The position numbers and the translations under genes were made by a program. The notes below the pieces were generated by a model. The model did no database searches, was not told the DNA's origin, and saw only the letters and a program-made list of their open reading frames with translations. This document shows, in pieces, positions 21,452 through 30,482 of a stretch of 64,000 nt of DNA. The DNA is from Accumulibacter sp. (lineage in GTDB: Bacteria > Pseudomonadota > Gammaproteobacteria > Burkholderiales > Rhodocyclaceae): contig JACKLW010000006.1 in the NCBI GenBank assembly GCA_024235715.1, forward strand, positions 1 through 64,000, written 5' to 3'. Position 1 is the first letter of the stretch; each line of letters begins with the position of its first letter.

Positions 21452-21467
21452 GGAAAGCAAGCGCTTG
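21452..21467. promoter_or_regulatory. Second copy of the fadH-type palindromic site
   Basis: GGAAAGCAAGCGCTTG is identical to the first 16 bases of the candidate operator ahead of fadH. It sits in intergenic sequence about 190 bases upstream of the propeller/LtaS-like operon and downstream of the decayed kinase. A chance 16-base match in a window this size is not very unlikely, so the case rests on the palindrome and its placement. Confidence 0.35.
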
Positions 21468-21544
21468 TCCCTTTCATATATTGCGGCCATTTCTGTGCAA
21501 ATCAATGACCAGCGTGGAGCGGGCGGTGCACAAGAAAGGCCGGA

Positions 21545-21877
21545 TCATCGGCCCGACCCTGGCCGGCTCCGCGCGGCTCGGGCCGAAGAAGCCATTGGCC
21601 GGGCCGCCGCTTCGCGAGCGATGGTCAGTCCGAGCCCGCTGCCTCCGACGCCTGTGCCCGGCTTGATGTGTCGGGAGCTTTTCGGTGCCGTTTCCGGCGA
21701 CCAAAGTGCCGTCGCGCCGCCAGTGTCAAGTGAGGCGATCTGCCGCAGCATGTCATCCTGGAATTCCCTGGCTTCGCCGTAGCCGAGAGCGAACGACGCT
21801 GCCGTCGCCACCAGACCGGTGAACACGGTGGCGCTTTCCAGCATCAGCGACAGGTGCCGCTGCCAGGATCGTTGCAT
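21545..21877 (-). pseudogene. Sensor histidine kinase remnant with large internal deletion
   Basis: The N-terminus reads like a QseC-type kinase (a first membrane helix in VFTGLVATAASFALGYGEAR, then EFQDDMLRQIASLD). Within about 70 codons it passes straight to the last ATP-lid motif (GTGVGGSGLGLTIAREAAA). The periplasmic domain, HAMP, His-box and most of the ATPase domain, about 300 residues, are gone. It overlaps the end of the response-regulator remnant, as intact pairs of this kind often do. Confidence 0.8.
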
Positions 21878-22453
21878 TTTCGCTTGTCCACCATCCAGCC
21901 GCCACCACCGTCGTTCCTGATGATGGTCGCTCCAAGCCTTCGGCGAAGGCCGTGAATCAGGACATCGATGACCTTGTTTTCCATTTCCTCATTCCAGCCG
22001 TAAGAGCATTCTTCCAGTTCATGGCGCGCGAGAATGGCGCCGGGACGCCCCACGAGGGCTTGCAGCAAGGCAAATTCACGCGCGCTGAGTATTTCCACCG
22101 CATCGTCGCAGCACGCGTCGTCTGGGTCCTGGGTCGAGACTGACCTTGCCGTCGCCCAGCACGGGGGCCGCGTGTCCGCCCGGGCGGCGGACGATCGCCC
22201 TCAGCCTGGCGAGCAGCTGGTTGACGTCGAAGGGTCTCGCCGGGTTATCGTCGGCGCTGAAATCGAGTCCCTCGATGCGCTCGTCTACCCCGTCCCGGGC
22301 GGTGATGACCAGCACCGGCTGGTGTCCGCCGTCCTGGAGGACGTCGGTGGCGCCGTCGCCGACCCAGTCCTCCACGGCGTATGCCGCGTCCTCGAGGGCG
22401 ACGCACGTCGCTTCGCCGATCATTGCGTCGTCCTCGACAAGCAGGATGCGCAT
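21844..22453 (-). pseudogene. OmpR-family response regulator, deleted and frameshifted
   Basis: It starts as a normal receiver (MRILLVEDDAMIGEATCVAL), but after VGDGATDVLQDGG it jumps to QPVLVITARDGVDERIEGLD. The roughly 35 residues that carry the phosphoacceptor Asp are missing. The switch Lys motif is altered (NPARPFDVNQLLARLRAIVR). Near 22090 the frame breaks. The DNA-binding winged helix continues in another frame from 22098 (MEILSAREFALLQALVGRPG ... GWNEEMENKVIDVLIHGLRR). The product would be neither phosphorylatable nor complete. Confidence 0.85.
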
Positions 22454-22496
22454 CACGCCTTCCACGGTTGGTAATGTGTCATTGTCTCACTCGGTC

Positions 22497-22769
22497 TCAT
22501 CGAATCAAATCGGCAACCGTCAGCCGCTGCCGTCGGAGCACATGCCCCGCCGTAAGGGAGGCAGATGACATTGTCCGGCGCGGCGCGTTCATCAGCAGCG
22601 ACGTGCCGTTCAGCGCGAAATACAGATCGAAGTTGAGGAAATCGGCGGCAGTCTCGCCGACGGTCGTCGCCATGATCGTGGTGGTCCAGAAGTAAAGCGT
22701 CACCTCCGGGAACTCGTTGAGCATCGCCGTCCGGCTCTGTGTCGTCTGCTGGTAGCCGTGCGTCGTCAT
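22497..22769 (-). pseudogene. COG4705-type membrane protein fragment
   Basis: The first 45 residues from the Met at 22724 resemble the N-terminus of an uncharacterised multi-spanning membrane protein family (MLNEFPEVTLYFWTTTIMAT, then TVGETAADFLNFDLYFALNG). After that the frame loses similarity and ends, so roughly four fifths of the expected 250-residue protein is absent. It sits between the broken response regulator and the broken PepSY gene. Confidence 0.6.
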
Positions 22770-22856
22770 TCGAGGTCTTTCCCTGCCTGCCGGGCCATGC
22801 TCCGGCGCGAGTGAAAGGCCGGGGCCGTGCGGCTGCCCCGGTGTTGTTTCAGGCCA

Positions 22857-23212
22857 TCAATCGTCACGGTCATGGTCGCGGTCGCTGTCCCGGTCGTGGT
22901 CATCCCGGCGGTCGGCCGTGTCTTCGACCGCAGCGATGACCGCGGCGCTGATCGAGTTGACGGTCACGTCCATGACTTCGCACCCTTGACCACTTCCACA
23001 GCGAACACCCACTGCCCTTTGGGATCCGCGTACTCGGCGCGCGAAGCCTTGCCAACGACATGCTGTTCGGCGGCGCTCGCCGCCTGCGCCGGCCCGACCT
23101 TCGCGTCGTTGACCGCCAGCGCGTCGTTGTCGGCCGCTTTGGCGGCGTAGGCACTGCCGACAACACCCGCCGAAAGCACCGCAAGCGCTGCCAGATAGAT
23201 GCTGTTCTTCAT
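22857..23212 (-). pseudogene. PepSY-domain exported protein, one-base frameshift
   Basis: A signal peptide (KNSIYLAALAVLSAGVVGSA) is followed by a PepSY-like unit (QAASAAEQHVVGKASRAEYA, GQWVFAVEVVKGAK). The frame then reads SWT-stop at 22964. In the next frame the expected continuation is intact: VMDVTVNSISAAVIAAVEDT and an Asp/Arg tail ending at 22857. One lost base near 22980 (GTC to TC before ATGGACGTG) explains the break. A programmed shift is not suggested by any slippery run. Confidence 0.75.
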
Positions 23213-23495
23213 GGTCAGCTGTTTCACGGGGATCTCTGCTTCAAGTCACGCGGAAATTCGCGCGAGGTTCAAGATAGCGATCAAGACTTAGCGCAGCCTT
23301 AGTGGCAGTGCGTGATGATTGCCGTCCCGGCGCGCAAAGGAATAATGCGTTAACGCCGGGCAGAGGATAAGATCCGCATTCGCCAGATGTCCGCCATTTC
23401 CGCCACCCGCACGCCTTCGCTCCCCGAGCAGGAAAATCATCCTGGCGGGGGCAGGTCGTGCACGAGGCTTACTCCGACAAGGCCGTAATTCCCGC

Positions 23496-26400
23496 ATGTC
23501 GCAGCCACCTTCCGTCGATAAGTCGCCACGGCCAGGCGCCCGCGCGAAAGCCACCGCGGCCGTGTTCTTCGATCCGGCCAACAAGCGCTGGCCGCGCCTC
23601 CGGCTGGGCATGGTCGTGGTCGGTGTCGCCCTGACCCTGTTGCTCGGCGGACTCGTCCTCAGTATTCTGGCGGCGCCGCTTTTGCCGGCACTGCAACTGC
23701 CCAACGTCAGTTTCCTGCCGCACGGCGCGCATGCCGTTCCCGACGTCCCGGATCTTGCGCCGGAAAAACCTCTCAGCCGTCGCGAACGCGCCTCGCGCAA
23801 CGACCAGCTCAAGCTCGCTCGCGAGCGTGAGCGCAGTCTGCGTCACTTGCTGCAGCCGCCGCGCGCAAGTGCCGCAAGCGTCGATCACCAACCCCAGGCC
23901 ATCGCTTTCTTCGTCAACTGGGACGACGCCAGCATGAGCTCGCTGAAGGAGAATCTCGGCAGCCTGGACACGGTAATCGCCGAATGGCTGCACCTTTCTG
24001 ACGAGACCGGTACGCTGCGCGAGAACGATCCCGTGCGCACCACGCACGTCACCGAGTACATTCGCGCCCGCCGCCCCGACCTGTCGCTGGTGCCGCTGGT
24101 CAACAACTGGAATGGCCACCAGTGGGAAGGCGCCAAACTGGGACGCATGCTTGCCGATCCAGCGGCGCGCGCGCGGACCATCGCCCAGATCCTGGCCTTC
24201 GTCGAAAGCCATCGCTACGCTGGCATCAGCATCGACTTCGAGAACGTCGCAGCCAGCGCCCAATCCGACTTCCAGCGTTTCATGGCCGAGCTGTATGCGG
24301 TGATGCATCCGCGGAAGCTGCTGGTGTCGGTCAACGTGCCGGCCGACGACGCCGCTTTCGATTACCGCCGCCTGGTCCGCAACGCCGATTACCTGATCGT
24401 GATGGCCTACGACGAGCACTGGGCCGACGGCACGCCCGGCCCGATCGCCGGCCTGCCCTGGTTTGCCCGTGTCCTGCGCGCCAGGCAGCGCGACATCCCG
24501 GCCGACAAGATGATCATCGCCATTGGCAACTACGCCTACGACTGGGGTCCTCCCGGACACCCGGCGGAGGAGCGCACATTCGAAGAAGCGGTACTCATCG
24601 CCAAGGAATCGGAGGGCAAGCTACGCCTCGACCCGGTCTCGCTCAACCCGACCTTCGCCTATGCAGACGACGACGACCGCCGCCACCGCGTCTGGCTGCT
24701 CGACGCCGTGACTGCTTTCAACCAGCTGGTCGCCATGCGCTCTCTGCAGCCGCACGGTCTGGCCCTGTGGCGACTGGGCAGCGAAGACCCGGCGCTGTGG
24801 AAGGTGTTCGGCAAGAAGGGTCCGCTCGATGCCGAACGGGCCGGGCAGCTCGCCGAGATTCGTTTCGCCTACGGCGTCGATTACGAAGGCAAGGGCGAAG
24901 TCCTCGACGTCACGGCGCAGCCACAGGTCGGCAGGCGGATCATCCACTTCGACGCCCAGCGCGGCCTGATCGCCGGCGAGCGCTTCACCGCGTTTCCTTC
25001 TCCCTACGTCATCACTCGCCACGGCAGCGAGCCGCGCAAGATCGTCCTCACCTTCGACGACGGTCCCGACCCCCGGTCCACGCCGCAGATCCTCGATGCC
25101 CTGCGCGACGCGGGCGTTCCGGCGACCTTCTTCATCATTGGCGGCAACGGCCAGAACCATCCGGAATTGCTGCGCCGAGCGATCAATGAAGGGCACGAAC
25201 TTGGCAACCACACCTTCACGCACCCCAATATCTCAAGCATTTCGCCGAAGCAGCTGGCACTCGAACTGTCGGCCACGCAACACCTTCTGGCCAGCGAGGT
25301 CGGCCGTCACTCGCTGCTGTTCCGTCCGCCCTACGCCGTCGACGCCGAGCCGGAAACCATCGACCAGGTGCGGCCGATCGAACTCGCCTCGCAACAGGGC
25401 TATGTCGTCGTCGGCATGCAGCTCGACCCGGACGACTGGAAGCGTCCGGGCACCGACGAGATCGTCAAGCGCGTCGTCGAAGGCGCCGAGCAAGGTGACG
25501 GCAACATCGTGCTGCTGCACGATTCGGGTGGCGACCGCAGTCAGACCATCGCCGCGATTCCGAGAATCGTCGAAGCGCTGCACCGGCGCGGTTTCGAATT
25601 CGTCACCATGGCGCAACTCCTCGGGCGCGACCGCGACGCGATCATGCCGCCGGTTCCCCCGGAAGACCAGTTGCGTACCTGGTTCGACGGCGCCGCCTTT
25701 GCGGTCATCAACTTGACCGGCGCGGCCATCGACTGGCTGTTCGTGGTCGGCATCGTCCTGGGCATTGCCCGCCTTCTGTTTGTCGGTGGCCTGGCCATCT
25801 ACCAGCGCTGGCAGCAGAGCGATCGCGTTTTCGATCCGGACTACAAGCCGACGGTCGCGGTCGTCGTGCCGGCCTTCAACGAAGAAAAAGTGATCGCCCA
25901 GACGATTGCCTCGCTGCTGGCCTGCGCGTCGCCACGGAAGTTCGAAATCATCGTCGTCGATGACGGCTCAAGTGACGCGACCTATCGCGTCGCCAGGGAA
26001 GCCTTCGCCAACGATCCGCGGGTGCGCGTATTCACGCAGGTCAATGGTGGCAAGCCGGCGGCGCTCAACTTCGGCTTCGCGCAAACGGGCGCAGAAATCG
26101 TCGTCGCCCTCGACGCCGACACCGTTTTCACCCGCGACACGATCAGCAAACTCGTTCGCCACTTCGCCGATCCGCGGGTCGGTGCCGTCGCCGGCAACAC
26201 CAAGGTCGGCAATCGAATCAATCTGCTCACCCGCTGGCAGGCACTCGAGTACATCACCAGCCAGAATCTCGACCGCCGCGCCTTCGCCGTTCTCAACTGC
26301 ATCACGGTCGTCCCCGGCGCCGTCGGCGCCTGGCGCCGCGAGCTGGTCGAAAGCGCTGGCGGTTTTACGCACGACACGCTCGCTGAAGACGCCGACGTCA

Positions 26401-26966
26401 CCCTGGCCATCCGCAAGCTCGACAAGCTCATCGTCTACGAAGAGGAAGCCATCGCCCTGACCGAAGCACCCGACACGGTGCGTGGTTTCATCGCGCAGCG
26501 CTACCGCTGGATGTACGGCACCATGCAAGCCGCCTGGAAACACCGCGACGTGTTGTTCCGCCGACGCTACGGTGCGCTCGGCTTCGTCGCGCTGCCCAAT
26601 GTCATCATTTTCCAGGTGCTCTTCCCGCTGATCTCGCCGATCATGGACCTGCTCCTGGTCGGCTCGCTGGCGTCGGCCGCCTTCAGTCACTGGCATCACC
26701 CGGAGGGGGATCCCGCCGACAACCTGTGGCGCGTGCTCTTCTACTACGCGCTCTTCGTCACCGTGGACTACCTGGCCGCGATCCTCGCCTTCGTCCTCGA
26801 ACGAAAGGAAAGCTGGGGGCTGTTGATCTGGCTGTTCTGGCAGCGCTTCTTCTATCGCCAGCTGATGTACTACGTCGCCATCAAGAGCACGGTGACCTCG
26901 CTGAAAGGCGTGCTCGTCGGCTGGGGCAGGCTGGAGCGCAAGGCGACCGTGAATGCGCAGGCTTGA
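23496..26966 (+). CDS. Trifunctional envelope protein: GH18-like, polysaccharide deacetylase, GT2
   Basis: 1156-residue membrane protein. Order: membrane helix about 38-62; glycoside hydrolase 18-like barrel about 125-430, with the catalytic-strand motif YAGISIDFENVAA near 242 and VMAYDEHWADGTPGP; NodB deacetylase about 510-700 (IVLTFDDGPDPRSTPQILDA, HELGNHTFTHPN, and a late VLLHDSGGDRS); a second membrane segment; GT2 domain about 785-1010 (VAVVVPAFNEEKVIAQTIAS, VVDDGSSDAT, ALDADT, EDADVT, QRYRW); and C-terminal helices. The GT2 part resembles PgaC/IcaA-type processive enzymes. One chain could polymerise, deacetylate and trim an N-acetylglucosamine-type polymer. Product and processivity are inferred. 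Confidence 0.88.
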   Translation: MSQPPSVDKSPRPGARAKATAAVFFDPANKRWPRLRLGMVVVGVALTLLLGGLVLSILAAPLLPALQLPNVSFLPHGAHAVPDVPDLAPEKPLSRRERASRNDQLKLARERERSLRHLLQPPRASAASVDHQPQAIAFFVNWDDASMSSLKENLGSLDTVIAEWLHLSDETGTLRENDPVRTTHVTEYIRARRPDLSLVPLVNNWNGHQWEGAKLGRMLADPAARARTIAQILAFVESHRYAGISIDFENVAASAQSDFQRFMAELYAVMHPRKLLVSVNVPADDAAFDYRRLVRNADYLIVMAYDEHWADGTPGPIAGLPWFARVLRARQRDIPADKMIIAIGNYAYDWGPPGHPAEERTFEEAVLIAKESEGKLRLDPVSLNPTFAYADDDDRRHRVWLLDAVTAFNQLVAMRSLQPHGLALWRLGSEDPALWKVFGKKGPLDAERAGQLAEIRFAYGVDYEGKGEVLDVTAQPQVGRRIIHFDAQRGLIAGERFTAFPSPYVITRHGSEPRKIVLTFDDGPDPRSTPQILDALRDAGVPATFFIIGGNGQNHPELLRRAINEGHELGNHTFTHPNISSISPKQLALELSATQHLLASEVGRHSLLFRPPYAVDAEPETIDQVRPIELASQQGYVVVGMQLDPDDWKRPGTDEIVKRVVEGAEQGDGNIVLLHDSGGDRSQTIAAIPRIVEALHRRGFEFVTMAQLLGRDRDAIMPPVPPEDQLRTWFDGAAFAVINLTGAAIDWLFVVGIVLGIARLLFVGGLAIYQRWQQSDRVFDPDYKPTVAVVVPAFNEEKVIAQTIASLLACASPRKFEIIVVDDGSSDATYRVAREAFANDPRVRVFTQVNGGKPAALNFGFAQTGAEIVVALDADTVFTRDTISKLVRHFADPRVGAVAGNTKVGNRINLLTRWQALEYITSQNLDRRAFAVLNCITVVPGAVGAWRRELVESAGGFTHDTLAEDADVTLAIRKLDKLIVYEEEAIALTEAPDTVRGFIAQRYRWMYGTMQAAWKHRDVLFRRRYGALGFVALPNVIIFQVLFPLISPIMDLLLVGSLASAAFSHWHHPEGDPADNLWRVLFYYALFVTVDYLAAILAFVLERKESWGLLIWLFWQRFFYRQLMYYVAIKSTVTSLKGVLVGWGRLERKATVNAQA

Positions 26967-26991
26967 TGGCCGCCCTTCGACAGCGCGCGGT

Positions 26992-28809
26992 CTAATCCAG
27001 ACGCGCCAGCAGGCGGAGGAATTCGTCGGCGCTCATGAAGCCGACCACGCGCACACCTTCGATCTCCTTGCCGTTGCGGTCGAAGAAGATGATTCCCGGC
27101 GGGCCGTAGAGATTGAAATGCTGCAGCAGTGCCGTGTCGTCGTCCGAATTGGCCGTGACGTCGGCCTGCAGCAGGGTCCAGCCGCCCAGCTTTCTGCGCA
27201 CGCGCGCATCGGAGAAGGTGAAACGTTCCATCTCCTTGCACGAGACGCACCAGTCGGCGTAGAAGTCGAGCATTACCGGCTGCCCGGCGCTGGCGATGCG
27301 GCTTTCGAGTTCGGCCAGCGTCCTGACGCGGGTGAACGGTAGCGGCCTGACTTCGACGTCGGCCGCGCTGCTGCGCAATATGGAGAGCGGCTGCAGCGGG
27401 TCGCGCGAGCCGGCGAGCGCGCCGAGCAGCATCGCCGCACCGCCAATCAGCATGAAGATGCCGATGCCTTTCCAGAAGCGCTGCCAGCCCTTGCTGTGCG
27501 GTGGCAGCGGGTCGAGCGCGTGCATGTAGATCGCCGGAACGATGAGCAGCAAGGCCCAGGCGATCATCTGCGCAACCGCCGGAATGACCGGCGCAAGCAG
27601 CCACACGGCGGTTGCCAAGAGGAGTACGCCGAAAGCCTTCTTGATCGTTTCCATCCACGGCCCGGAGCGCGGCAGCAGCGTGCCCGCCGAGAGGCCGACG
27701 GCAAGCAGCGGCGTACCCATGCCGATGCCCATCGCGAACAGCGCCGCGCCGCCGAGGAAGGCGTCGCCGCTCTGGCCGATGTAGAGCAGGGCGCCGGCCA
27801 GCGGTGCGGCGACGCAGGGGCCGACGATGATCGCCGAGAGCACGCCCATCGCCGCCACGCCGGGCAGCGAGCCGCCGCGCAGGTGGCTGGCTTCCTCCGA
27901 AACCCTGCTCTGCAGGAAGGTCGGCAGCTGCAGCTCGTAGAAGCCGAACATCGACAGCGACAGGACGACGAAGACCAGCGCAAAGCCGCCCAGAACCCAG
28001 GCGTTCTGCAAGGCCGCCGAGAGCAGCGTGCCGGTCATCCCGGCAGCGACGCCGGCTGCGGCGTAGGTGATCGCCATTCCCAGCACGTAGACCAGCGACA
28101 GCGAGAAGCCGCGCGCATGCGAGACGCCATGCCCGTCGCGGCCCGAGCCGACGATGATGCTCGAGAGGATCGGAATCATCGGGAAACAGCAGGGGGTCAG
28201 CGACAGCAGCAGCCCGAAACCGAAGAAACTGACGACCAGCAGCCAGAAACTGGCGTTCCTGAACAGTTGCGCGATGCGTCCGGATTCGTCGCCGGAGAGG
28301 TCCGCGAGCGGCGCCTGCGCCGGCGGCGTGGCGACCGCAGCCGCCGCCACCGGTGCCGGGTCCGGCAGTTCGACGCTCAGCTGCTGTCGTTGTGGCGGAT
28401 AGCAGATACCGGCGTCGGCGCAACCCTGCGAGGTCACTTTCAGGGTCAGCGGCAATGGTCTCGAGCTGTTGCGCTCGACGGGAATGCGGATCAGCGCCTG
28501 CTGGTAGTAGACCTCGACATCCCCGAAATTGGGATCCTCTTTCACCTTGCCCGGCGGCAGGAGCGGTGTGCCGAGCTGCACGCTGTCCGGCAGCACGGCG
28601 AAGCGGAACTTGTCGCGGTAGAGGTAATAGCCCCTGGCGATCTCGAAGCGCACTTCGATGGTCTGCCCGTCGACTGCGCGCGCACTTGGCCTGAAGGCAA
28701 CGGCGGGATCGAGGAAGTCTTCGGCTGGCGCCTGCAGGGCGAACAGGGCCAGCAGGAACGGCAACAGGAAACGCGGGAAAACGCGCGGAAAAGCGAACAG
28801 CCGGGTCAT
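26992..28809 (-). CDS. dsbD: Thiol:disulfide interchange protein DsbD
   Basis: 605-residue inner-membrane reductant transporter that passes electrons from cytoplasmic thioredoxin to periplasmic DsbC/CcmG partners. Signal peptide, then the periplasmic alpha domain with its Cys pair (QGCADAGICYPPQRQQ near residue 130). Next come eight membrane helices with SLTPCCFPMIPILSSI and IIVGPCVAAPLAGALLYIGQ carrying the transmembrane cysteines. The C-terminal thioredoxin domain has DFYADWCVSCKEMERF. Its ATG overlaps the cutA stop by 4 bases. Confidence 0.96.
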   Translation of the reverse strand: MTRLFAFPRVFPRFLLPFLLALFALQAPAEDFLDPAVAFRPSARAVDGQTIEVRFEIARGYYLYRDKFRFAVLPDSVQLGTPLLPPGKVKEDPNFGDVEVYYQQALIRIPVERNSSRPLPLTLKVTSQGCADAGICYPPQRQQLSVELPDPAPVAAAAVATPPAQAPLADLSGDESGRIAQLFRNASFWLLVVSFFGFGLLLSLTPCCFPMIPILSSIIVGSGRDGHGVSHARGFSLSLVYVLGMAITYAAAGVAAGMTGTLLSAALQNAWVLGGFALVFVVLSLSMFGFYELQLPTFLQSRVSEEASHLRGGSLPGVAAMGVLSAIIVGPCVAAPLAGALLYIGQSGDAFLGGAALFAMGIGMGTPLLAVGLSAGTLLPRSGPWMETIKKAFGVLLLATAVWLLAPVIPAVAQMIAWALLLIVPAIYMHALDPLPPHSKGWQRFWKGIGIFMLIGGAAMLLGALAGSRDPLQPLSILRSSAADVEVRPLPFTRVRTLAELESRIASAGQPVMLDFYADWCVSCKEMERFTFSDARVRRKLGGWTLLQADVTANSDDDTALLQHFNLYGPPGIIFFDRNGKEIEGVRVVGFMSADEFLRLLARLD

Positions 28810-29159
28810 TGCGGTGTGTCTTGAAGGTCGTCGGGAGCGCCCGTTGCGGCCGCTACCCAGGCGAGATAGTCGGGTAGCCCGGCGACCACCGGCAGGGCGA
28901 TGATTTCCGGAAGCTCGTAGGGGTGACGCTGGCGGATCGCTGCTTCGAGCGCTGCGTAACGCTCGCTGCTGGTCTTGATCAGCAGCGGTATTTCGCTGGC
29001 CGTCTCGACTGCCTCCTGCCAGCGGTAGACCGAGTGGCAGGGCGCCAGCACATTGACGCAGGCCGCCAGGCGCGCATCGACGAGTTCGCCGGCCAGCGCT
29101 TCGGCAGACGGTCGGTCGGGCAGGGTGGTCAGGACGAGCAGGGTGGTCACAGGGCGCAT
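28806..29159 (-). CDS. cutA: CutA divalent-cation tolerance protein
   Basis: 117-residue trimeric PII-like protein. Family signatures: LAACVNVLAPCHSVYRWQ, EIPLLIKTSSERYAALEAAI, HPYELPEIIALPV, and YLAWV at the end. The start is taken as ATG at 29159; longer upstream reading is low-complexity Arg/Ala sequence in the wrong style. It overlaps dsbD by 4 bases. That gene pair recurs in proteobacteria and is the basis of its name (copper tolerance locus), though its biochemical role remains unsettled. Confidence 0.93.
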   Translation of the reverse strand: MRPVTTLLVLTTLPDRPSAEALAGELVDARLAACVNVLAPCHSVYRWQEAVETASEIPLLIKTSSERYAALEAAIRQRHPYELPEIIALPVVAGLPDYLAWVAAATGAPDDLQDTPQ

Positions 29160-29232
29160 TGTACGCTTCTGCGCCGGCAGCCTCCTGCCACGGCCGCGCG
29201 ATCCGGCGCCTGGACCGACGGCGCGGCGGCTT

Positions 29233-29871
29233 TCAGTGCCGCCAGGCGCGGGTGACGATCTCGCGGATGACGTGCAGGCGGCGGTGGAAGAAATGGTCGG
29301 CACCGGGGACGACGATCACCGGCAGTTCCAGCGGCTTCGCCCATTCGATGACGTTGGCCAGCGGCACGGTCGTGTCCTCGGAACCGTGGATGACGATGGT
29401 ATCGCCGGGAACGGCCTTGGTGTGATAGCGGCGCGCGCCCTCGACGAAACCCGAAGCGGTGCCGACCAGTACCAGGCGCTGTGCCGGATGGCCGGCTTCG
29501 AGCAAGGCCTCGGCGACGCGGGTCTGCACGTAGGCGCCGAAGGAGAAGCCGGCCAGGGCGACCGGCAGGTTGCCGTAGCGGCACTTGGCTTCGGCGAGCA
29601 CCGCCAGCAGGTCCTCGGTTTCACCGCTGCCCTCGTCGTGCTCGCCCTCGGTCAGGCCGATGCCGCGGAAATTGGGCCGCAGCGCGACGTAGTCGAGGTG
29701 GTTGAAAGTGCGCGCCAGCGTCTGCACCACCTTGTTGGTATTGCCGCCGCCGAACAGGGGGTGCGGGTGGCCGATCATGGCGATGCCACGCGGCGCGCCG
29801 GGGTTCTCGACGGTGACCTCGATCTTGCCGGCCGGTCCATCGATCAGCAGTTGTTCCGCTTGCACCTTCAT
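29233..29871 (-). CDS. Alpha/beta hydrolase (YfhR/COG2945-like)
   Basis: 212-residue serine hydrolase. The likely triad is visible: nucleophile Ser in the elbow ALAGFSFGAYVQTRVAEALL, Asp in IVIHGSEDTTVPLANV, and His in VVPGADHFFHRRL. Oxyanion-hole context is IGHPHPLFGGGNTNKVVQTL, typical of the short COG2945 group. The natural substrate is unknown. It lies between the thin ferredoxin (64 bases upstream) and cutA (73 bases downstream), all minus strand. Confidence 0.85.
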   Translation of the reverse strand: MKVQAEQLLIDGPAGKIEVTVENPGAPRGIAMIGHPHPLFGGGNTNKVVQTLARTFNHLDYVALRPNFRGIGLTEGEHDEGSGETEDLLAVLAEAKCRYGNLPVALAGFSFGAYVQTRVAEALLEAGHPAQRLVLVGTASGFVEGARRYHTKAVPGDTIVIHGSEDTTVPLANVIEWAKPLELPVIVVPGADHFFHRRLHVIREIVTRAWRH

Positions 29872-29935
29872 CGCCTGAAACTCCTTTCGCCGGCCATGCC
29901 GGGTAGCTCATCGAGCGCTTCGTCGCTGGCGCGGC

Positions 29936-30244
29936 TCAGATGCGCAGCCGCTCGACGACGCGTCCGTGCACCAGGTGTTCCTGGATGATTTCCTCGATGT
30001 CTTCGTTGTCGACGTAGCTGTACCAGACTTCTTCCGGATAGACGACCACTACCGGTCCGTCATCGCAGCGGTCCATGCAGCCGGCCTTGTTGATGCGCAC
30101 CTTGCCGACGCCCTTGAGCTTCAGCTGGCCGATGCGGTCCTTGGCGTAGGTCTGCGCGGCGCTGGCGCCGAAATTGTTGCAGCAGGTCTCACCCTCGCCG
30201 CGTTGATTGCAGCAGAAGAAGACGTGGTGCTTGAAATAGCTCAT
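29936..30244 (-). CDS. Thioredoxin-like [2Fe-2S] ferredoxin
   Basis: 102-residue electron carrier of the thin-ferredoxin type. The cluster cysteines are spread as in that family: CCNQRGEGETCCNNF at the N-terminus and AGCMDRCDDGPVVVVYPEEV in the centre, where CMDRC carries two ligands. It ends with the helix IEEIIQEHLVHGRVVERL. Relatives feed electrons in nitrogenase-associated, hydrogenase or NADH:quinone systems; no partner lies nearby. Confidence 0.9.
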   Translation of the reverse strand: MSYFKHHVFFCCNQRGEGETCCNNFGASAAQTYAKDRIGQLKLKGVGKVRINKAGCMDRCDDGPVVVVYPEEVWYSYVDNEDIEEIIQEHLVHGRVVERLRI

Positions 30245-30482
30245 GCGAACTGGCTCCTGGCGAGTGTTTGCTGATCATGGCGGTTGATTCTACCTCCGAT
30301 TCGCATGCTGCAAGCGCGCCGGAGCGGCGCAGCGGGCGCCTGGCCGGTGGACGCAGAGGCGTCCTTGCCGGCCGATGTCGGGGCCGAGAGGGCGCTGATC
30401 GCGTAAAATGTTCGGTCTGCCGAGGCTTTCGGCGGCTCTGCTTGCCGCCGCAAGTCCCACGCGCACCACCACCGGGCATGGC

